Position numbers and translations under genes: made by a program. This document shows positions 9,780 through 20,250 of a stretch of 64,000 nucleotides of DNA, in pieces (the stretch's first letter is position 1; each line of letters starts with the position of its first letter). A model generated the notes under the pieces. It saw nothing but the letters and a program-made list of their open reading frames with translations, did no database searches and was not told where the DNA came from. Source of the DNA: Bathynomus jamesi (lineage: Eukaryota > Arthropoda > Malacostraca > Isopoda > Cirolanidae); contig JAJOZX010012304.1 of assembly GCA_023014485.1 (NCBI GenBank), forward strand, positions 48,075-112,074, in the 5' to 3' direction.

Positions 9780-10590
9780 TGAACCAAAACAAGAGGGAAA
9801 AAACAGTCCAGGGACCGACCGTTAAGAAATTCGCACCTAGGTTAGATCCCATTCTCTCGACACCGGAAGGGCATTTTCATTAAGTACATTCGCGCAAATT
9901 TAAAACTATCTTCCTGTTCTAAACATACAGATTCTATTATTTTTTTACATAATTATTACATTTATAATTAAATTTATTACATTTAATATTGCATAATTAT
10001 TTATTACAGAAATTATAAATTTATTATTACATTGGTTATTACATTGTTGTTTATTATACGAACTTATAAACCGAAAAACGAATGAAAAAAGCCGATTAGG
10101 AAATAATCCAGAGACCATTGAGAAATTCGCACCTAGGTTAGATACCGTTCTCCCGACACCGGAAGGGCATTTTATTACAGGGTCCGCTTATAAGTACATT
10201 CCCACAAATTAAAACTATTCTTGTTCTATACATACAGATTCTAATATTTTGACATAATTACTGCATTTATTATTGCATTTACATTTTTTTAACATTTATT
10301 ATTACCTTTACCCTAATTATTAGATTTATAATATTACCTTTATTATTACATCTGTTGCATTTATATTTATTTCCACATTTATTACTTCCATTATTACATT
10401 TACTAAAAGCGAGTAAGGAAACAATCCAATCCAGAGACATTTAAGAAATTCACACTTAGGTTCGAACACGTTCCCACGACTCCGTAAGGGATTTTTTGAC
10501 CAAGAATCTCATTAAAGGGTCTAACTTATAAGTACCTTCACACAAATTAAAATTATCTACTTTTTCTATACACACAGATTCTATTATTTT
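9780..10590 (-). repeat. Three tandem copies of a ~310-bp repeat downstream of the RT gene
   Basis: Copies at about 9785-9945, 10085-10240 and 10405-10590 share AGAAATTCGCACCTAGGTTA, CACCGGAAGGG, ATAAGTACATTC, CACAAATT and ACATACAGATTCTA. The spacers are simple TTTATTA-rich DNA. Divergence rises towards the RT gene. The outermost copy is part of the terminal repeat. Confidence 0.7.
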
Positions 10591-12760
10591 CTTTTGACAT
10601 AATGATTACAGTTATAAAGTACCTTACTTGATTCCCAATCTATAGCATGATTATTTTGGCTGGCGTGATAAAAAATGGCATTATTAGTATTACAACTTCT
10701 GAAGGCATATTTGTGTTCTTTAATACGGGTTTCAATATTTCTTCCAGTTTCTCCCACGTATACTAAATCACAACTTTTACAGGAATGCTGTAGACACAGG
10801 CTGTTCCTCTTTTGCAACGTTATTCCTAACCAATTTACTTTTCACGGTAGACGAATATTTGAACGCCAAAGCAAACTTAAAATCTTTCGTCAACAGTTTT
10901 ACTCTTTCTAAGCCGGCAATGTAAGGCAAACTCACATATTGTTTTTGGTTAACTGAAGGTTCCCGAGGGGCATAAAAAGATTTTCTGGCTTTAAAATACG
11001 CCTTTCTGATAAACCACTCAGGATATTTTAAATCCTTAAAAATGTTCCAAATCTTTGAATTTTCCGGGTCCAGCAAATGTGGGCTACAAATCCTGAGTGC
11101 TCTTAGAAACATGGAAGAAATAATTGAGCTTTTAACCTCTTCATCATGATATGAAAAATAATGAATGTACGAATTACAATGAGTAGGTTTCTATAGACCG
11201 TGAAATTGGGCTTTCCGCTTTCGTTAATGACCAAAACATCTAGAAAAGGTAATTGTTTGTCGTTCTCCCATTCATATTTAAATTTAATAGAGGGAACAAG
11301 ATTATTTAATAACTGAAAGAAAGTGTCAAAGTTGTTCCAGTGGTCAGGCCAAAATGAGAAAATATCGTCTACATAACGAAACCAAATTAGATTCCTGGGA
11401 CATATTGTTTGCAACAATTCCGACTCATAATATTCCATGTATAATGTACTCAGTATGGGGATAAAGGGGACCCCATTCCCATACCAAAACGTTGCAAATA
11501 AAATTCTTCACCGAAGAGAAGGCATTATTGGTGACACAGAGTTTTATCAGTTCTAAAAATACAGATGTGGGCATGTCTAGTTCTACATTACATGTTGGCA
11601 ATTTTCTATCTAAAAAACTAAGTACATCATCAATGGGAACTTTCGTAAACAAGGACTCAACGTCAAAACTTATCATTCTTCCCCGTTTTAAATCTAAGGA
11701 CATAACTTTGTTAATAAAGTCACAGGAATTAGTGATGTGCGAGCCTGAAAATTTACCAACTAATGGGGATAATTTATCTGCAAGAAATTTAGATAACCTG
11801 TAACTAAAGGAACCCCTGTGTGAAATAATGGGACGGAGTGGTATATTCTTATGGGTTTTGGGTAGGCCGTAAATGTGGGGGAGTTTGGGGTTAATCTGTA
11901 GAAATCTTTTAGGATCAATCGCCGGGACATCTTTTAATAAGTTCTGATGGTTTTGTTGAATTCGGCAGAAAGACGCTTTAGGGGGGACGATCTCACTTTG
12001 GTGTAGGTGAATTCATCACTAAGTAACTTCCATTTTTGTTTATAATCACACTTGTCCAAAATAACCACAGTGTTACTTTTGTCCGCTTTAGTGACAAATA
12101 TTGCTTCATTCTTCCTGAGCTTGTCTAAAGCTAACCGGAATCTTTTGGGAATGGAGTCCAATGAGTTGAAATGTTCCAGAAACTTGCTCAGAATCAAACC
12201 ATTTAAACACGGAATATCCACCCTGGAATTAACTACGGAAGACACAAAATCTAAAACAATGTTTTTATCGGGTTTAAGGGCAAACGACAGCCCTAAATTA
12301 AGAACTTCCTTTTCGGATTTGGATAAGACATATGTCGATAAATTTAAAACGGAACCTTCCACCGCACACTTTGACCAAGCACTTTCATCATATAAATAGG
12401 ATAGCTTTCTGTTAAGTCGTTGTTCAGTGCGTCTAGTCTCCACGTCGCATTTATAATCTGCAGTTTCAAACAGCGCCACAAGTAGTTCACACGACACATG
12501 CGATTTAAGGACGCGTAGACAATTTCTTAGTTTGAAATACGTATGGTCAATTTCTCTTTTAACACAGGAATACGTTCCTTCAAAATTTCCCTGGCAAAAT
12601 TCGGAAACGGTGTATGGTCCTTCCTGAAGGTAAACGGTATCAAGGATTCGGGCACACTTGCTCCACTAAACACTCTTGCAGGAACTTGAGTTGCAGCTTC
12701 TTGGTCTTCACAGCCACTAGTGTTTTTTCATATAGACGATAGGAAGATATAAGTTGGGGA
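10560..12760 (-). pseudogene. Penelope-like reverse transcriptase with GIY-YIG endonuclease
   Basis: About 730 codons spread over several frames. From the N-terminus: a KKLQLKFLQECL-like leader near 12700; the region ending KSHVSCELLVALFE; FVTKADKSNTVVILDK (12100-12050); RT motif A in SFDVESLFTKVP; a frame-shifted GMGSP motif near 11480; the catalytic YVDD in WFRYVDDIFSFW; KQLPFLDVLV; a thumb region LPYIAGLERV; and a GIY-YIG nuclease VYVGETGRNIETRIKEHK near 10750. Domain order and length are normal for the class. At least four frameshifts break it, so it cannot make a full enzyme as read. The enzyme would nick target DNA and prime reverse transcription there. Confidence 0.85.
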
Positions 12761-12925
12761 AAGGTAACTAAGAAGGCGAATAGATGGCGTCTGATCGTGG
12801 GATGTACTTAATGAAAATGCCCTTCCGGTGTCGAGAGAATGGGATCTAACCTAGGTGCGAATTTCTTAACGGTCGGTCCCTGGACTGTTTTTTCCCTCTT
12901 GTTTTGGTTCATTCGTGTTTCTGTA

Positions 12926-12968
12926 TCCACCCGAGGAGGATGCCAGTGGGCGTCGAAACTGTCGTGGA
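12926..12968 (+). ncRNA. Hammerhead-ribozyme-like motif, 5' inverted copy
   Basis: The same 43 nt as the copy at 9723-9765 but on the plus strand, antisense to the RT gene: TCCAC / CCGAGGA / GATGCC-AGTG-GGCGTC / GAAA / GTC / GTGGA. The identical C at the core U position argues the change predates or was copied into both terminal repeats. Transcripts reading across the element would carry one sense motif and one antisense copy. Confidence 0.6.
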
Positions 12969-13660
12969 AATAAACTCTGTCTATTAGAGTGGGTTTTTAT
13001 TTTCATATTTTGACCTTCACGTAGAAAAAAGTGAAGTTTTTTGCATTTATTGAAAGAAGTTGAAACATTCAACTCAAATGGCAAATCTTTCCGCCTGATT
13101 TTACAGTCGACCATGTTTTGCTCAAACCAATGCCATAAATAACTACCATATTTGGTAAGACACAAATTGTGGCGACGGAAACAAATATATCGCCTGATTT
13201 TGCACTGCGGAAATGGAAATTCGTTCATCACTATTAACAGTGGCGGATTAATTGCGCACCTGCTCAGCACTGAAAATAATAGAAACTTTTAAACGTTTAT
13301 TTATGAATTTTTTGGGTTAACGGACTTGAGTTAACGGAAGTTAAATGTAACGGAAGTTAATTAGTCCGATAATGATTTTCAAAGTTAACTTAAAAGTTAA
13401 ATCGTTAACGAAAAAGTTAACTTCGTTAATTAACGATTAACGGATTAACGGTTTGTGCCCAGCTTTGATTATATTATTATTATAATTAATATTATTTTGA
13501 ATTAATTTTGCTATTTTGTTTGAATTAATATTTTATTAGTTTAGTTACATATTTTATACGATGATATTTTACTTTTTTTAGGTTCTTCTGTATTATCGTC
13601 AACTAGACAGCGTTCAGTTCTCTCTTACCAAGCATTCTCTACAACTTTTAAACTTCAACC

Positions 13661-14204
13661 ATGGAGCACCAAGAAGAAGTTCTCGACATTGAGATCGCCT
13701 CTGTCTCAGGCACTTCTGAGTCTCAGTCTGACCAGAAGCCTTTCCAAAACCCGTGGCCCCACCTGGAGCGCTACTTCAAGCTTAGCCGTCAGGACAAGCA
13801 CAACAACAAAATACTCAATTTTGAGTGCCAAAAATGCCTCCCGACCAAGAAAATTGTTAAAGGCCATGTCAGCAGCCTAAGTAATTTGAAGTCACACTTC
13901 AAGAGGGCCCACCTATCCTTAGCTATTCAGTTTGAGGAGGATATCAAGGCTGGCTCAGGCCGTGGCAAGCGTCACTCCTCCGGCAGCTCTGGCGCCACAA
14001 CCCCCGAGCTGCCCGCCAAGAAGGTCCGGCAGCCCACCACAGGCGAGGCCCTGGGCTTAGCCAGTTCTGGCACTGCAGTACGCCAGTTCATTGTTGACGA
14101 AAAGATAGTCCGTCTTTTCGTCAACAACATACTCCCGCTCCACGTGGTTGAGTCCGAGGAGTTTGTTGACCTGGTCAGGACCCTCAACCCAACAAAGGTC
14201 AGCA
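13661..14204 (+). CDS. BED zinc-finger N-terminal exon of a hAT transposase
   Basis: ATG at 13661 in a good context (ACCATGG) opens MEHQEEVLDIEIAS. An aromatic-rich lead NPWPHLERYFKLS precedes a BED-type finger: FECQKCLP (Cys-x2-Cys) then SNLKSHFKRAH (His-x4-His). A Ser/Gly-rich basic linker follows, then FIVDEKIVRLFVNN...ESEEFVDLVRTLNP, the usual start of the hAT DNA-binding/insertion region. The frame is intact and relatively GC-rich against its surroundings, unlike the other TE genes here. A probable splice donor (AAAG/GTCAGC) lies at about 14198, but no downstream catalytic exons exist before the element end at 14603. It could make a truncated DNA-binding protein able to interfere with the full transposase; that is inference. 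Confidence 0.7.
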
Positions 14205-14732
14205 TTTTACCTTTCAGTTCCCGCCATAATAATTCTCTGGTAAATTAAAATTTAGTTAATGGTTACAAGGGTAACGGGTTTCAAAACATGTAATCAGTAC
14301 ATTTTTTATTAAAAATTAAAAAAAAAGTTATTAAGCAAAAAAGTTGCAAAACTTGATAAAAATACAGTTAAATACCTATTTATTGTTGGATTTTGCATAA
14401 ATAAACATTTTCTATAGGTTTTAAAGCTTTTTTCCTTGATTTTTTTAAATGTTAGTAAAGAAATAGTTATCGTTAACGGATTATCGTTAACTTCCGTCAA
14501 CTTTGTAGTAAAATTATCGGATTATCGTTATCGGAGTTAAAAATTGGGGTTAACGGATTATCGTTATCGAAGTTAACTTTTTGGTTAACGGTGCCCACCA
14601 CTGGTTATAACTGAAGGGGGATTACCCTCATAGGCTTAATATTCCGCTGAAGTCGGCAAACAAACCCAGTATTGAGATTTTGTTTTTCTAGACCAGTTTT
14701 TGATGCTGAATTTAGTGGTGATAATCATAATT

Positions 14733-17010
14733 TAGTGATGGATCGAATAACCGCAACCGCAACCGCACTACAACCGCACAAAAATTCACAACCGCAACCG
14801 TAACCGCAACCGCCGTTCCATAAGTGCGGTTGCGGTTGTAAAAGCTTAGTTAATTTTAATTTTAGGTTAATTAGAAATATTTCTTTTTTTAAAAAGAAAA
14901 TGATGGGTCTCCTTATGCGTGCTTAAACGTGACGTCATACGGCTGCCGTAGTAAAATTGGTTTATGAAGTAACAGTTATTTTTATTTAATTTTCTTCAAA
15001 CTAAAATCGCCTTTAGTACAATAGTCAATAAAGCTTATTCCTGCTCGACGGACCTCTCGGGTTCGTGTAACTTGGTCAATGGCCTTGGTTGGCCAAAGGG
15101 GTGGTTTCTCGAACATGACTCCCCCAAAAGGGGGTAAAGAAGTGGTCTGTGTTAAAACGGACCTGCGCAGTCTCAACTCGCTGCTAGTTGACAACATCAG
15201 TCCTCGTTCTGCTTTGATTGTTATCGGTGTAATGTTATGAGCTCTTCATATCTACAACGGTTTTTCATATTGTGTAATGTTTAGTTTATTGAATAACGAT
15301 ACAACTGTGATTGCATTATTGCTCTTAACTGTTACTGTATTGTAATTACTGACAGTGATAACTGATAAGTACTTATTTTTTATTTTTCGTGTTCACAGAT
15401 TTTAAATTAAGATTTGAAACATTATATTAACAGAAATGGAGACCAGTGTGTGGTGGAAATATTTTAGTAAGGAATCCACTGATACTGCAAAATGTGATCT
15501 TTGTAATAAACTATATTCTCGCAAGGGACGTAGTACAACTAATCTTAAAAATCATATGAAGTCAATGCACAAAGAAGAATATGAACAATTAACTAATGAA
15601 CAAAACGAATTATCGAAAAAGAAATCAAAGGAAACCGCACTTGAACAAATGAAAAAGGTGAAAGGTGAAAATGCAGCAAAAATATTATTCTTGAAATTCA
15701 CACTGCCTGTCATTAAGTTTGACATCAGTTTTTCAAATAATAATAATCCATAACTTTCCAATGGGTGGAGGCTGGGAAAGTGGTAGGTGGATGAACAGTG
15801 CGATGGGTCCTCGTCCCCCATCCTGGTAACACACTTAGTGCAAAATATGGTTTTAATTAATTTGACCTATTCTTTCATAATAGCTATATAAGTTTAGAAT
15901 ATACTAGTGATGGATCGAGTGGTCGGTTTTTCACAACCGCGGTTGCGGTTGTGTTTGCGGTTGTCGAATTTTTCCAACCGCGGTTGCGGTTGCGGTTGCG
16001 GTTATCATATACTAGGAAAAATGCGTAATTATTAACTGGATTTAGCCACTATAGTGCGATTAGCCACACTTGGTACATAATATATACTAAATAGTATTTA
16101 TTTATTAAATACCTTATGTTGAACACAAGTTTTGCAATACACCGCTACCGCTATTTGTGTGTTGCAAAACTTGTGTTTAACATAAGGTATTTACTAAATA
16201 AATACTATTTAAATGAAGTATATTCTAAACTTATATAGCTATTATGAAAGAATAGGTCAAATTAATTAAAACCATATTTTGCACTAAGTGTGTTACCAGG
16301 ATGAGGGACGAGGACCCATCGCACTGTTCATCCCACCTACCACTTTCCCCAGCCTCCACCCATTGGAAAGTTATGGATTATTATTCATTTGAAAAACTGA
16401 TGTCAAACTTACTTACTTCATGGAGCTCACAGAGTAATAACTTAGAGCGCAGTTTAAACCAATTTTACTACGGCAGCCGTATGACGTCACGTTTAAGCAC
16501 GCATAAGGAGACCCATCATTTTCTTTTAAAAAAAGAAATATTTCTAATTAACCTAAAATTAAAATTAACTAAGCTTTTACAACCGCAACCGCACTTATGG
16601 AACGGCGGTTGCGGTTACGGTTGCGGTTGTGAATTTTTGTGCGGTTGTAGTGGGGTTGCGGTTGCGGTTGCGGTTACTCGATCCATCACTAGAATATACT
16701 TCATTTAAATAGTATTTATTTAGTAAATACCTTATGTTGAACACAAGTTTTGCAAACACACAAATAGCGGTAGCGGTGTATTGCAAAACTTGTGTTCAAC
16801 GTAAGGTATTTACTAAATAAATACTATTTAGTATATATTATGTACCAAGTGTGGCTAAATCGCACTATAGTGGCTAAATCCAGTTAATAATTACGCATTT
16901 TTCCTAGTATATGATAACCGCAACCGCAACCGCGGTTGGAAAAAATTCGACAACCGCAAACACAACCGCAACCGCGGTTGTGAAAAACCGACCACTCGAT
17001 CCATCACTAT
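14733..17010. mobile_element. Composite element, arrangement A-B-A'-B'
   Basis: Four segments: A (14733-15905), B (15905-~16220), A' (~16216-16690) and B' (~16690-17010). A' is the reverse complement of A with about 700 internal bases missing, and B' is the reverse complement of B. All outer ends read TAGTGATGGATCGA or its complement, followed by GCGGTT/AACCGC tandem motifs. A carries a BED-finger ORF. B contains its own hairpin (TAAATACCTTATGTTGAACA with its complement). hAT-type by the BED finger and subterminal repeats. No 8-bp duplication was recognised at the outermost ends. Confidence 0.75.
15436..15753 (+). CDS. BED zinc-finger ORF of a hAT-like element
   Basis: 105 codons beginning METSVWWKYFSKES. 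A BED finger follows with CDLCNKLYSRKG (Cys-x2-Cys) and TNLKNHMKSMH (His-x4-His), then a Lys/Glu-rich probable coiled coil. The last ~20 residues run into the segment that is repeated inverted at 16214-16400, so the natural C-terminus has been lost. BED fingers are the DNA-binding module of hAT transposases and ZBED proteins. With no catalytic core in the element, only a finger protein could be made. Confidence 0.65.
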   Translation: METSVWWKYFSKESTDTAKCDLCNKLYSRKGRSTTNLKNHMKSMHKEEYEQLTNEQNELSKKKSKETALEQMKKVKGENAAKILFLKFTLPVIKFDISFSNNNNP

Positions 17011-17645
17011 ATCATATCTTGGGAAAATGAGGTTAGGTTAGGGTTAGGATTTATCCAAGTTAGGTTTAGGATTTACACAGGTTAGGTTTAGGATTTTCAT
17101 AGGTGAGGTGAGGTTAGCTTATGGTTTTGTTGGTGCTCAAGCAAAGGTTTGTTTACATCTGGAGTGGGCGACGCATAGCCTAATGCGCAAGTCAGAAGGT
17201 ATATTCACTATCGCGGCTGAGGTAAAAAAAAAAGGTCATAACTCAGTTACAACGCGTTTTCCCTAAAAATAAATATCACCCGTACATTCAGTATAAAAAA
17301 TCGGTCTAGAAAAGTAGGTTTTTCATGCTCAAATTGTTTGCTGACTTTAGCGGAATTATTATCATATCATATTATATAATAAGGATTAATAGTCAAAGAT
17401 AAAATTTTCTAATGAATGTAAATGATGTCAAGGATATGAAATGATTAACAAAATAATCTCTTTAATCTTACTTTATTTTCAAAAAATTGACTGTAAAATC
17501 TAAAGACATCCTGGAAATTAGCTTATAATAGTTTTCAGTGGAAATTACAATTTAAATAAAACTGACAAACCTATATCAAAATTAATAAATGAAAATCACA
17601 ATATTTGTTTTCCTGAATGTATGATTTATTTTGAATAAATAATAA
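17011..17645. other. No gene seen; short GGTTAGG tracts
   Basis: GAGGTTAGGTTAGGGTTAGG and two further AGGTTTAGGATTT repeats occupy 17028-17110. The remainder is AT-rich Harbinger-intron DNA without a supportable frame. Confidence 0.6.
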
Positions 17646-20006
17646 CACTGGCCAACAAAATGAAACTTTTTTCTCATCACAAACATGATCACACTTTTCT
17701 TAATGCATTTTTCGCGCTGATTCCGAATCTGGTTTTATTTATTTTCTAGCACGTATAGTTATATAGATACACTGGTTTTGATATTTTTAAGTTTTTGATA
17801 TTGCTATAAGAAAATTTATGGATGTATAAATCACACTTAGGAATGCTAAACAACAAATACATCATATACCTTATTCAATGTACTTATAAATAAAGAATAT
17901 ATACATTATTTTATTAAAAGCGCTGTGAGTGTGATTTCCTTTTGTAAATTTGGCCTGGATTGTCACGATACAGCATCCAACAATGGTCCGCCATCATGCT
18001 TTCATTCCAATATCCTTGGTAGCGCTTCTCCATCATCTGAATATCTTGATGGAAGCGCTCTCCTTGCTCGTCACTCACTGCACCAAGGTTTTCAGGAAAG
18101 AAATCTAAGTGGGAATGCAGGAAGTGAATTTTTAATGACATTCGACACTCCATTTCTTTGAAGGCATGAAGGAGGTTCTTGACTCCATCCTTATACGCAG
18201 GTGACTTGTTGCTTCCAAGAAAGTTTTCACATATCCATTTGAACGCCAGCCAAGCCTTCAATTCCAGCGGACTTAGGACTTTTTCAAATTCAGTGTCATT
18301 CAAAACCTCCCTTATTTGTGGCCCACAAAAATTCCTTCCTTCAATTTTGCTGCAGTAACCTTCGGTAATTTCCTTGAAAGGTATTGGAACCCTTCAGAAT
18401 TGACTTTACCCATTGCTTTAACAAAATTCTTCATTAAACCAAGTTTAATGTGAAGAGGTGGCAGATAGATCTTTTGGGGATCCACTAAAGGGACAGACTG
18501 GACATTGCTTATCCCTGGGACATATGTATACCTAAGTGGCCAGTCACTTTTGGTGTAATGTTCTGTAGTGGCGCGACTGTCCCACAGGCAAAGGAAACAA
18601 CAAAATTTTGTGAATCCTGACTGCATACCCATAAGCATTCCTATAACTTTTAGATCTCCACAAACATTCCATTGATGACTGTCGTATTTGATTGCCTTAA
18701 GTAGTATATCCATATTGTCATATGTCTCGTTTAGATGGACGGAATGGGCAATGGGGATGGATGGCATTATATTACCATTATGCAAAAGAACTGCTTTCAG
18801 GCTTCTCTGCGACGAATCAATAAAGAGGCGCCACTCAGATGCCACATACGTCTGAGATGTGGCTGTAAATAGTCCATTGATGTCATGGCAATAACAGAGA
18901 GGACCGTCTACTGAAAAGAATGCTGTTAATTCAAAATTCCGCTTTCGGTAGTAACTAATACGAACATTGTTCTCAAGTAAATTGTTCTCCTTTAGTCTTG
19001 AGGCGAGAAGCTCTGATTTCTCTTTAGACAGCGATAAGTCTCTAACAAGATCATTCAACTGTCCTTGGGTTAACTTTTTAGGCTCTAAATGTCTACCTTC
19101 AAAAGTGTACTCTGGTTCTGTAGATGGTCCGGAAACGCCAGTTGCACCTTCATCACTTTCCATGTCATCTATGATAGAATCTAGCCTATCACTTGGGGGA
19201 ATTGGAATGGGCAATGTTTCATCATGTTTTACTGGTCTACGTGCTGAATCCAAGTTTGGATATACAATCTGGTGTTTGTTCTTGGCAGAAAACCCCATTA
19301 AGTTCACACTACAAAAATAACAGTCTTCATGATGATCTCTCAGCTCCCTCCATATCATGGGTATGGCAAATGGCACTGAAGCTTTCTTTTTGTTAAGCCA
19401 ATCACGTAATCCATTTGAACAGCCAGAACAGATTTGATGTGGCGCCCATGGTTTATCTTGGTCACCTAGATGGCAACCAAAGTATAGCTTGTATTTTCTT
19501 AATGTCGGTTGTAATACTTCGTCGCTGTTTTAGTTGTCAACTGGCCGCATACGAAACAGAACTTATCGGGGTCATTCTTACATTGTCGAGGCATGTTGAC
19601 TGACCTGAGCAAACTATAAATTCAAAAAAAATGTACACCAACTTGACACAACAAGTTCTTGGACTGGACTGATCTTTTGACACACAAAGCACGGCGTTGT
19701 TGCCTGAATCACAATGCTGCTCGACGTAAAAGCTCACACCTGAAATACATAAGATGTATAATTAAGATAATTGAAATAAATAAGATGAATAAACTAAAAA
19801 AACACAATAAAATAAACACAATCAAATGTTGAAATATTAGTATTTTGCCTATTTAAAATGGTTAAATCTGTGCAGTTATATATATGCCTTCATCTTGAAA
19901 ACTATACGTGCTAGAAAAAATCTGAATGCAGTTTTGGAATCAGCGTGAAAAATATTATCCAGCCACCACAAATTTTACTCTGATGAAAAATCTTTGTTGA
20001 CCAGTG
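17646..20006. mobile_element. 2.4-kb DNA transposon with CACTGG ends (TSD TAA)
   Basis: Left end CACTGGCCAACAAAATGAAA and, inward from the right, CACTGGTCAACAAAGA. The imperfect inverted repeat extends over ~115 bases, sharing CGCTGATTCC and TAGCACGTATAGTT. TAA flanks both ends (17643-17645, 20007-20009). CACTG-type termini with a 3-bp duplication are typical of the CMC (CACTA/Mirage/Chapaev) group; that assignment is inference. A single minus-strand gene fills the element. Confidence 0.75.
17914..19594 (-). CDS. Uncharacterised TE-borne transposase-like protein
   Basis: About 560 codons from MPRQCKNDPDKFC (19594) to YKRKSHSQRF (17914), in three frames: shifts near 19500-19400 and one at ~18310. 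The N-terminus has paired cysteines (CFVCGQ, CSGCSNG, HHEDCYFC) suggesting zinc binding. A charged linker with DSIIDDMESDEG follows, then the core: LFIDSSQRSLKAVLLHNGN, WNVCGDLKVIGMLMG, CCFLCLWDSR, YLPPLHIKLGLMKNFVKAM, and FPENLGAVSDEQGERFHQD. I propose the D of FIDSS, the D of CGDLK and the E of DEQGE as a DDE-like triad with a Cys/His insert, from pattern only. I recall the family as a common unnamed arthropod/cnidarian repeat protein. Filling a TIR-bounded element makes a transposase the best reading. Confidence 0.7.
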
Positions 20007-20009
20007 TAA

Positions 20010-20250
20010 TTATAATTACTATAAATAATAATTATTTATAATTATTATTATAAGTAATAATACTAATTATTATTATTATAATTATTATTATTATCATAAT
20101 ATTTTGGTGGGGGGGGGGTGTTTCAAAAGAAGAAGAGATATTTCTAAACAAATTAATAATAACTGGTTTTGTTAATACTTCTATAATTTAATATTGCTAT
20201 ATGACAAACTACTTTTCTTACAATTTTGTGCACTGATACATACACAGTTA
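20010..20250. other. AT-rich spacer with TAATTATTAT repeats and poly-G
   Basis: Simple AT-rich repeat (20010-20100), then a run of ten Gs near 20110, then the 3' flank of the Harbinger transposase gene. No gene. Confidence 0.6.

Larger units (their letters stand above)
9691..13048 (-). mobile_element. Penelope-like element with inverted terminal repeats
   Basis: A minus-strand RT plus GIY-YIG coding region (about 10560-12760) lies between two copies of a ~195-bp terminal repeat in inverted orientation (9691-9885 and about 12808-13011). Each copy carries a hammerhead-like motif. Flanking direct repeats TTGAAAGAAGTTTGAAA (9674-9690) and TTGAAAGAAGTTGAAA (13050-13065) match but for one T and look like the target duplication. 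Inverted terminal repeats, hammerheads and RT-GIY-YIG are established features of this retroelement class. The element interrupts the inner hAT, so it is younger than that hAT. Confidence 0.85.
8624..13467. mobile_element. Inner hAT element (TSD ATTATATT)
   Basis: Left end CAGTGGTGGGCACCGTTAAC and right end GTTTGTGCCCAGCTTTG are flanked by a perfect duplication ATTATATT (8616-8623, 13468-13475). The ends and GTTAACTTCGTTAACCG-type subterminal repeats are close relatives of the outer hAT, so one family member jumped into another. The only transposase remnant is a C-terminal dimerisation segment at 9297-9450. The rest has been replaced or invaded by a Penelope-like element and a 478-bp MITE. 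Confidence 0.85.
8066..14603. mobile_element. Outer hAT element (TSD GTTATAAC)
   Basis: Left end CAGTGTTGGGCAC and inverted right end GTGCCCACCACTG are flanked by a perfect 8-bp duplication GTTATAAC (8058-8065 and 14604-14611). Subterminal regions on both sides are packed with GTTAACGGA/TCCGTTAAC-type motifs, probably transposase binding sites. It inserted 27 bases past the splice donor of the Harbinger MADF gene. It carries only a 5' BED-finger exon (13661-14204) of its own transposase, so it is a deletion derivative. A second hAT of the same end type is inserted within it. Confidence 0.85.

Noticed and set aside
12866..13270. 134-residue minus-strand frame
   Set aside because: It crosses the Penelope terminal repeat and its flank and reads antisense through the hammerhead; composition shows no domain. 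Treated as chance.
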